Part shown: positions 58,184 through 64,000 of the stretch, piece after piece | Numbering within the stretch: the stretch's first letter is position 1 | Layout of the letters: each line of letters starts with the position of its first letter | NCBI GenBank assembly: GCA_011053055.1 | Contig: DRHT01000031.1 | Span: 248,001-312,000 of the forward strand | Source: Halopseudomonas sabulinigri | Lineage (GTDB): Bacteria; Pseudomonadota; Gammaproteobacteria; Pseudomonadales; Pseudomonadaceae | Reading direction: 5' to 3' | DNA length: 64,000 nt | The notes under the pieces: generated by a model | What the model was told of the DNA's origin: nothing | Seen by the model: the letters and a program-made list of their open reading frames with translations, nothing else | Database searches by the model: none | Position numbers and translations under genes: made by a program

Positions 58184-59578
58184 ATGAGCCAAGACCAGAC
58201 AACCAATCAATCCTGGGGTGGCCGGTTCAGCGAACCGGTTGATGCCTTCGTCGCCCGTTTCACCGCCTCGGTGGACTTCGACAAGCGTCTTTACAAACAT
58301 GATATTCAGGGCTCCATCGCCCACGCCACCATGCTCGCCAAGGTTGGCGTACTGAGTGATGCGGAGCGCGATACCATCATCGAAGGCTTGCACGCCATAC
58401 AGCTCGAGATTGAGGCCGGCGAGTTCGCCTGGAGCGTCGAGCTGGAAGACGTGCACATGAATATTGAGGCACGCTTAACTGCTCGCATCGGCGTGACCGG
58501 CAAAAAACTGCACACCGGGCGTTCACGTAACGATCAAGTCGCCACCGATATCCGCCTATGGCTGCGTGAAGAAATCGACGTCATTCTGGTCGAGCTTCAG
58601 CGTTTACAAAGCGGCCTACTGGGTCAGGCGGAAAGCCACAACTCAGTGATCATGCCCGGCTTTACGCACCTGCAGACCGCGCAACCAGTGACTTTTGGTC
58701 ATCACCTACTGGCTTGGTTCGAGATGCTACAACGCGATCGCGAACGCCTGCTCGATTGCCGCAAGCGAGTCAACCGCATGCCACTCGGCAGCGCCGCGCT
58801 GGCGGGCACGACTTACCCGATCGACCGCAGCATCACCTGTGAGTTACTGGGGTTTGATTCTATTTCCGGCAATTCGTTGGACGGCGTTTCTGATCGTGAT
58901 TTCGCCATCGAATTCTGCGCTGCTGCGGCATTATCGATGATGCACCTGTCGCGCTTTTCTGAAGAGCTGGTGCTATGGACCAGTGCCCAGTTCAACTTCA
59001 TCGAGCTGCCCGACCGCTTCTGTACCGGCTCGTCGATCATGCCGCAGAAGAAGAACCCCGACGTACCTGAACTGGTGCGCGGCAAGTCGGGCCGTGTTTA
59101 CGGCCACCTGATGGGCTTGCTAACGCTGATGAAAAGCCAGCCGCTGGCCTACAACAAAGACAATCAGGAAGACAAAGAGCCGCTGTTCGATGCAGTCGAT
59201 ACTCTGCGCGACTGTCTGAGAGCTTTCGCTGACATGATCCCCGCCATCCAACCGCGCGTGGATGTGATGCGTGAAGCAGCACTGCGTGGCTTCTCTACTG
59301 CGACCGACCTGGCTGACTATCTGGTTCGCAAGGGCTTGCCGTTCCGCGACTGCCACGAAATTGTTGGCCACGCGGTGAAGTACGGCGTAGATAACAAGAA
59401 AGACCTGGCCGAAATGAGCCTGGATGAGCTGCGCCAATTCAGCGATCAGATCGAACAGGATGTGTTTGAAGTGCTGACGCTGGAAGGCTCGGTAAACGCC
59501 CGCGATCACATTGGCGGTACTGCTCCCGCGCAGGTCTTGGCGGCGGTACAGCGTGGCCGAAAGCTGCTCGACTGCTGA
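58184..59578 (+). CDS. argH: Argininosuccinate lyase
   Basis: ArgH cleaves argininosuccinate to arginine and fumarate, the last step of arginine synthesis. The 464-residue enzyme has the fumarase/aspartase signature [34 protein letters not shown] and [17 protein letters not shown]. The ATG at 58,184 gives the family length. The same divergent arrangement with algZ is found in P. aeruginosa. A strong bidirectional terminator follows it. Confidence 0.97.
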   Translation: MSQDQTTNQSWGGRFSEPVDAFVARFTASVDFDKRLYKHDIQGSIAHATMLAKVGVLSDAERDTIIEGLHAIQLEIEAGEFAWSVELEDVHMNIEARLTARIGVTGKKLHTGRSRNDQVATDIRLWLREEIDVILVELQRLQSGLLGQAESHNSVIMPGFTHLQTAQPVTFGHHLLAWFEMLQRDRERLLDCRKRVNRMPLGSAALAGTTYPIDRSITCELLGFDSISGNSLDGVSDRDFAIEFCAAAALSMMHLSRFSEELVLWTSAQFNFIELPDRFCTGSSIMPQKKNPDVPELVRGKSGRVYGHLMGLLTLMKSQPLAYNKDNQEDKEPLFDAVDTLRDCLRAFADMIPAIQPRVDVMREAALRGFSTATDLADYLVRKGLPFRDCHEIVGHAVKYGVDNKKDLAEMSLDELRQFSDQIEQDVFEVLTLEGSVNARDHIGGTAPAQVLAAVQRGRKLLDC

Positions 59579-59620
59579 GTTTGCTACGCGGCAGAGCAGC
59601 TGCCAACAAGCCTGTAGACA

Positions 59621-59664
59621 ATAAAAAACCCGCCGAACACTAGCTGTCCGGCGGGTTTTTTATT
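59621..59664. terminator. Bidirectional terminator between argH and the lipoprotein gene
   Basis: AAAAAACCCGCCG (59,623-59,635) and CGGCGGGTTTTTT (59,649-59,661) form a 13-bp stem with a 13-nt loop. T runs on both strands serve argH and the convergent gene. Confidence 0.92.
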
Positions 59665-59679
59665 AGACAGTGCGCTAGC

Positions 59680-61044
59680 TTAGCCTTCGTCAGACAACTC
59701 AACAGAGAGCACGTAATTACCCGTGCTGCCGCCATCGTAGTCTTTGCTGGTCAGACGATAACTACCGCTATCCAGGTAACGCCCGATACGTGCGTTAGTA
59801 CCGCCAGCGCTATCGTCATCTTCCACATCCAAACCGCCACCCTCAAGGCTCAGATAGGCGTCAAAGTCAGATGAAATCAAATCGACGTGGTAGAAACCGG
59901 GCTCGCTGATCACCAACGTAGTCTGACTGCCTTGCTCACTGCTTATGCGACCGGCGACGACCTCTCCCGGGCGCACGCGGTTGCTGTTACTACTGACCGG
60001 CTGTAGTGAGCTGGTCAAAGTGAACAACCCGGCGCTACCGTCTGCCGTCGTAGCTGATACCCGGTAGGTGCCAGGCTGCACTAGCGCGGTGATCAGGGCA
60101 TCCAGATTCTCACCAGCGCTATCGTCATCCTCGGTATCCACGCCAGGCCCCTGCAGAGTAAGGTAGCTGTCTACCTCGCTGGAGCTCATGCGTACCCGCA
60201 AAAGCGCGCGCTCGGGCACTACCAACTGATATTGCCTGGGGCTGCTATCCGCCAGACCAGTGATGGTTTGGCCAATACTGAGCTCGCCACTGTCGGTCAG
60301 CTCAACACCTTGCGGCATGGCCCGGCGGCTCACCTGCAAGTCGTAGGTGCCCTCGGCCGGCTGATCCAGTGCGGTAGCCGTGACCTGATACTCACCAGGT
60401 TGTAACTGCGCAACCAATAGCGAGTCGGTGGACTGGCCAGAGTCATCGTTTTCCAGGCTCAGTCCGCCACCACTGAGCTTGAGCACAGTATCCAGCTCCT
60501 CAGAGGCCATGCTGATCTGGTACAAACCCGGCTCACCGACACTCAGCTGGTAACTGTTGGAGCTTTGCGTGCGGCTCAGCAGCCCGTAGATGGCATCGTC
60601 TAACGCCAATACACCGCTGTTCTGCACAGTGATCTTGTCGAGCTCAAGTTCAAAAGGACCGTAACCGGTTCCGGCACTACCACTCACGCCGAGCCGATAA
60701 CGCCCACTGGTCTCTGGCGCGAGGTGCAAGACACCCTGGCTAGGACCGCTGACCAACTGACCACGCTCATCCGTAAGGGTCAAAGTAGCGTCTTCCAGCG
60801 CGCCACTCTGGCGCACTCGAATCAAGTCGCCTTGGTTCAGATTCAACTCAAATACCTGGTAATGCGAGCCATCGTTGATATTGACCGGGCTGGAGCTGGT
60901 TATTTCGCCCTGCAAACGCTTGCCATCGTTGCTCACCAGGTCACTGGCAGGCTGCATGCCAACGCAAGCAGACAGGGCAACGGTAAGACCAAGGGCGAGA
61001 GCAGAACGGGAAAAAGGTGTGATAAAAGCAAAAGAAGACCGCAT
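59680..61044 (-). CDS. Lipoprotein with four PPC-like beta repeats (454 aa)
   Basis: The lipoprotein signal ends in ALSAC27. The rest consists of four roughly 100-residue beta-rich repeats of pre-peptidase C-terminal (PPC) type. Three carry an acidic loop: LENDDSG near 197, TEDDDSAG near 304 and VEDDDSAG near 407, each following a DxxLxLxGxG motif, which suggests calcium binding. No enzyme domain is present. The ATG at 61,044 has AGAAGGA upstream. It probably sits at an outer surface and binds a ligand or partner; function unknown. It shares the terminator with argH. Confidence 0.72.
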   Translation of the reverse strand: MRSSFAFITPFSRSALALGLTVALSACVGMQPASDLVSNDGKRLQGEITSSSPVNINDGSHYQVFELNLNQGDLIRVRQSGALEDATLTLTDERGQLVSGPSQGVLHLAPETSGRYRLGVSGSAGTGYGPFELELDKITVQNSGVLALDDAIYGLLSRTQSSNSYQLSVGEPGLYQISMASEELDTVLKLSGGGLSLENDDSGQSTDSLLVAQLQPGEYQVTATALDQPAEGTYDLQVSRRAMPQGVELTDSGELSIGQTITGLADSSPRQYQLVVPERALLRVRMSSSEVDSYLTLQGPGVDTEDDDSAGENLDALITALVQPGTYRVSATTADGSAGLFTLTSSLQPVSSNSNRVRPGEVVAGRISSEQGSQTTLVISEPGFYHVDLISSDFDAYLSLEGGGLDVEDDDSAGGTNARIGRYLDSGSYRLTSKDYDGGSTGNYVLSVELSDEG

Positions 61045-61208
61045 GCAAAATCCTTCTGGAAGTTGAAACATCCTGAGCCGGTGCAGCATGAGCACCTTAA
61101 CTACGCGTGTGGTACCCAGATTATGCCCTACCAACGGACAGCGCCTCCAGTACCCGTTTCGGGTATGTGCGCTGCTTCCGACTTTTCCTACACGACGGAC
61201 GCCCAGAT

Positions 61209-61244
61209 AAAAAACGCGCCGAACCAGGACTGGTTGGGCGCGTT
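61209..61244 (-). terminator. Terminator of the esterase gene
   Basis: A 14-bp stem with one mismatch (AACGCGCC ... GGCGCGTT, 61,213-61,244) and a 4-nt loop, followed by TTTTTT on the minus strand, lies about 30 bases past the esterase stop. Confidence 0.85.
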
Positions 61245-61275
61245 CGTTAAAGCAAAAACAATACGTCTTATGGGC

Positions 61276-63303
61276 TTACTTGGCAGCAGGTGCAGGAAAG
61301 GCGCTATCCACGCCACTCTGCATTGTCGGTTCCTCGGTGATGCGCAGGTAACTATCGTTCTGCGAGGTGTAAGCATCCCAGTCAATAGTTGTGGTAGACG
61401 GATTGCCGGTACGTGCGAAGTTAGCCCACATATCACGCATGGTTTCGGTCACGTACACGTCGTTGGCTTTCCAGCCCGGGTGATTGGCGAGAAAGCCCGC
61501 GGGGGTCGGTACGTCACTGCCCACTTCCTTGATGCCGGTCAGGCCGAGCAGGTAGTGCGACACGAAGCTACCGGGGTAGTCAAACACATAGACCAGCTCC
61601 GAGCCGTGATAGGCCAGCGAGCCTTTTTCAGCCCAGTTGTCCGGCAGATGATCAAACACGTACGCATAAACATCTGCGTCGTTGTAATCGGCCATCCACG
61701 GCATATACCACTTAAAGCCTTCAATCAGACCGGGGGTATCACCCTCGTTGGCTCCAGCCATGACAGGCACATCGTTGTGAGTACCCGATTCAAAGCTGTT
61801 ACGGATACCGTCGGTCATGTAGTAGCCATCAACATTCGGAGAGAATACTCGCCCGCTCGCGTTGGCCGCGTTCACCAAATCCACCCACGGAACCGAGCGC
61901 ATTGCAGCAGCCACATCTGAGGCGGATTGAACCCCGAGCTTTTCCGCCACAGCAACACCATCTTGCTCCTCAGCAGCCAGGGGATTCTCCACGGGCATCA
62001 GCACATCGGCCGGTCCAGCCATGCCACTTTGTACTATGGCCTTGTGAAACAAGCCCTTGGCCAAGGGCGAGTTGATCAACGAAAGCACTTTACCGCCGCC
62101 GCCGGATTCGCCAAAGATGGTGACGTTGTCAGGATCACCGCCAAAGGCCGCAATATTGTTTTTCACCCACTTCAACGCCGCAACCAGATCGAGCTGACCG
62201 TAGTTGCCGGAACTCGTGTTACTCGACTCCGCTGTCAACGCAGGGTGCGCCATGTAGCCAAACGGCCCAAGACGGTGATTGACCGTAACCACAATCACGC
62301 CTTCTTTCGGCAGCGAGGTATTGTTGAACGCCTTGGTATTGCCGGTGAGAATGGCAAACCCGCCACCATGGAACCAGACCATCACTGGCAGCTCCTCACC
62401 GGCATAGCCATCGGGTACGGTTACGTTGAGATAAAGACTATCTTCGCTCATGCCACCTTCACCAAACGACTGGTATGCCGGAGTCTGCGCGGACTGGTTA
62501 GCCCACGCGGTGGCGTACCGCACACCCTCCCAGGCTTCTGGTTCTACCGGCGGCTTCCAGCGCAGCGCATCCAGTGGTGGTTTGGCGTACGGAATGCCAT
62601 ACCAGGCCCAGGTGCCGTCGGCATGCTGGAAGCCTGAGAGCTGGCCGTACTCGGTTTCAACCACTTTACCGGGTGCCAGCGAGCGAGCCATATGCTCCCG
62701 CGCCGCAGCGGCGCTAACTACGCTACGTGGGCGCGGATCGGTATCGGTAAATACGGGCGGTTCGGCCTCGTTCAGCTCGGTCAGGAGCGCGGCCAAAGAC
62801 GCGGGAAAGGTCGCCGAAGGCTGATCCAGATCCAAGCTATCGACGTGGTTAGCAACAATCGCGGCGACCTCTTCGGTGATCAGAATGCCGTTATTCAGCA
62901 CAGCATCCTGATCGAGCGTTTGCAGCAGCACAGCAAGATTATTGACCCGGTTATTGCTGACATCTGTGGCATCTTCGACCAGATCAAGCGGGGTGATGAT
63001 CGCAGCGCCTGAAGCGGAGCCCAGCTCCAGGTCACCGATGCTGAAGGTAAGGCTTTCACCAGCGTTATACTGAAATTCGCCAGCACTGCTGGTGGTGCCG
63101 TTGTGGCTACTGCTCTGGTAATGCAACCCGCCAACGGGGCTGTCCATGAAGACGCCTGTGGAGGCGCTTGCGCCCGCATCGGAATCATCATCACCGCCAC
63201 CGTCGCTAAAACAGCCAGTGAGAGAAATAGCCAACGCGAGTGCGGTAAGGGGGAAAACCAGCGTAGGGATTGAGGGCATACGCCTAGGATTGGATTTAGT
63301 CAT
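61276..63303 (-). CDS. Type-B carboxylesterase lipoprotein (675 aa)
   Basis: A lipoprotein signal (LTG/C31) is followed by an Asp/Gly-rich linker and a roughly 150-residue N-terminal domain (GVFMDSPVGGLHYQSSS, SIGDLELGSASG) seen in other marine-type lipoproteins. The rest is an alpha/beta-hydrolase of the carboxylesterase type B family: oxyanion hole HGGG at 312-315 and nucleophile Ser400 in GESGGGG (usually GESAGG). The ATG at 63,303 is chosen for the signal; an earlier one would lack it. It could hydrolyse esters at the cell surface, substrate unknown. Confidence 0.85.
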   Translation of the reverse strand: MTKSNPRRMPSIPTLVFPLTALALAISLTGCFSDGGGDDDSDAGASASTGVFMDSPVGGLHYQSSSHNGTTSSAGEFQYNAGESLTFSIGDLELGSASGAAIITPLDLVEDATDVSNNRVNNLAVLLQTLDQDAVLNNGILITEEVAAIVANHVDSLDLDQPSATFPASLAALLTELNEAEPPVFTDTDPRPRSVVSAAAAREHMARSLAPGKVVETEYGQLSGFQHADGTWAWYGIPYAKPPLDALRWKPPVEPEAWEGVRYATAWANQSAQTPAYQSFGEGGMSEDSLYLNVTVPDGYAGEELPVMVWFHGGGFAILTGNTKAFNNTSLPKEGVIVVTVNHRLGPFGYMAHPALTAESSNTSSGNYGQLDLVAALKWVKNNIAAFGGDPDNVTIFGESGGGGKVLSLINSPLAKGLFHKAIVQSGMAGPADVLMPVENPLAAEEQDGVAVAEKLGVQSASDVAAAMRSVPWVDLVNAANASGRVFSPNVDGYYMTDGIRNSFESGTHNDVPVMAGANEGDTPGLIEGFKWYMPWMADYNDADVYAYVFDHLPDNWAEKGSLAYHGSELVYVFDYPGSFVSHYLLGLTGIKEVGSDVPTPAGFLANHPGWKANDVYVTETMRDMWANFARTGNPSTTTIDWDAYTSQNDSYLRITEEPTMQSGVDSAFPAPAAK

Positions 63304-63608
63304 CGCGGTATCTCTTTGTTGTACTTGTTGAGAGGGTGCAGTCTTGGCCTGCAGGAAAACCCTAGCCGCCCAATCAAGCCCGATCAATCGAACAAAAAGA
63401 CTCACAAGTGATACTTTATTTACGAAACCCCCATGCTAGTCATTTATATTTTTTGAAGCTATTGATTGCTCGCGAATTTACTGGCGCAAGAGCACACATC
63501 AGACGAGATGGCTGATACAAAACACGCGTACCACGGCCAAGCACTTCCAACAGTATTCACACTGCTGATTTAGTGGCATTACGCCCAGCTCTGGCCCACC
63601 CAAACGCC
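63304..63608. other. 305-bp gap upstream of the esterase gene
   Basis: No gene is supported. The stretch is A+T-rich around 63,410-63,480 and should hold the esterase promoter on the minus strand; no clear -35/-10 pair was settled. Confidence 0.3.
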
Positions 63609-63638
63609 AAAAAGCGCCCGACAGACCTCACCGGGCTT
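63609..63638 (-). terminator. Weak terminator after agmatine deiminase
   Basis: On the minus strand a short stem GCCCG/CGGGC (63,632-63,636 and 63,616-63,620) precedes GCTTTTTGG. The stem is only 5 bp, so strength is doubtful. Confidence 0.4.
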
Positions 63639-64000
63639 CAACCCGCCAGCGGCTGCTGTTGGGTAATACAGTGAATATTGCCGCCGCCTAGCAAAATCTC
63701 GCGGCCGGGCACGGTAACTACCCTTCGATCCGGAAAAATACGCTGCAGAATTTCCAGTGCTACTGCGTCCTGCGGATCATCGAAAGCGGGGGCAACCACA
63801 CCGTCATTGACGATCAGGAAGTTGACGTAAGATCCCGCCAACTGAATTGAAGGATCACGCGGCTGGCTGCCCGCTACAACCGCCACACCTGCGCATTCTT
63901 CTGCAGTAGCAAACAACGGCCCGGGAATAGGAATGCGGTGTACCAAGAGTTCACGGCCCTGGGCGTCACGCTGACTCTCCAGCACCTGAGCCGCAGCCTG
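63638..64000 (-). CDS. aguA: Agmatine deiminase, C-terminal part, cut by window end
   Basis: The frame is open to the window edge. The visible 120 residues carry the end of the agmatine deiminase/peptidylarginine deiminase fold: [19 protein letters not shown] and the last block [13 protein letters not shown] with the catalytic Cys. AguA converts agmatine to N-carbamoylputrescine and ammonia. The N-terminal two thirds lie outside the window, so neither the start nor the neighbours can be described. Confidence 0.92.
   Translation of the reverse strand, partial: QAAAQVLESQRDAQGRELLVHRIPIPGPLFATAEECAGVAVVAGSQPRDPSIQLAGSYVNFLIVNDGVVAPAFDDPQDAVALEILQRIFPDRRVVTVPGREILLGGGNIHCITQQQPLAG

Noticed and set aside
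60724..61920. 398-codon rightward frame opposite the two lipoprotein genes
   Set aside because: It is antisense to two well-supported genes and to the terminator between them, with a product that has no family features.

Overview
The window is a stretch of a Pseudomonadaceae (gammaproteobacterial) chromosome. The gene content and order strongly recall the Pseudomonas aeruginosa neighbourhoods tRNA-Phe/yggX/mutY/hisBHAF/ctpA/gpmI/grxC/secB and algP/algQ/dsbH ... rho/trxA/ppx/ppk/hemB ... hemYXDC/algR/algZ/argH, brought together here in one block. The retention of algQ, algP, algR and algZ/fimS is the best lineage marker. The exact genus is not decided by the sequence; a Pseudomonas or a close relative such as Halopseudomonas is my inference.

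Layout. (1) 1-14,300 is accessory DNA. It starts with the 3' part of a tyrosine recombinase, then a rightward run of small mobile-element genes (an unknown 323-aa protein, an AlpA-type excisionase/regulator, a zinc-ribbon primase-like protein, a DUF3987 protein and several unknowns). A leftward, translationally coupled type I restriction-modification operon follows (hsdM-hsdS-unknown-hsdR), then about 1 kb without a convincing gene, ending at the 3' end of a tRNA-Thr gene. The unknown gene inside the hsd operon carries a PD-(D/E)xK-like residue pattern and is the most interesting accessory gene. (2) 14,300-19,300: tRNA-Thr with its own promoter and terminator, a cluster of DnaA-box-like sites, a putative methyltransferase, a complete polar amino acid ABC transporter, and tRNA-Phe with promoter and terminator. 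(3) 19,300-27,050: yggX, mutY and an AsmA-family gene on the minus strand, an FAD oxidoreductase, then hisB-hisH-hisA-hisF on the plus strand. (4) 27,050-33,700: envelope genes (deacetylase lipoprotein, ctpA, envC), gpmI, then rhodanese-grxC-secB. (5) 33,800-42,600: dsbB/dsbH, DUF3833 lipoprotein, algQ, algP, TIGR02444 gene, an ABC-F ATPase, a DUF188 gene, a chemoreceptor, a thioredoxin-fold protein and a diguanylate cyclase. (6) 42,600-52,000: hemB-ppk facing ppx, then trxA, rho, ubiD and an iron-sulfur flavoprotein reductase. (7) 52,000-59,600: leftward algZ-algR-hemC-hemD-hemX-hemY, and argH diverging from algZ. (8) 59,600-64,000: two large lipoproteins (a repeat protein and a type-B carboxylesterase) and the C-terminal part of agmatine deiminase, cut by the window edge.

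How the genes work together. Housekeeping themes dominate: histidine synthesis (hisBHAF), porphyrin synthesis (hemB, hemC, hemD with hemX/hemY), polyphosphate turnover (ppk/ppx), thiol redox and protein export (grxC, secB, dsbB, trxA), envelope remodelling (ctpA, envC), and alginate-type global regulation (algQ, algP, algR, algZ). The accessory segment looks like an integrative element next to a tRNA gene, with a type I restriction system as cargo. I saw no CRISPR array and no complete insertion sequence. Functions are assigned by recognising family motifs by eye; no database search was run.
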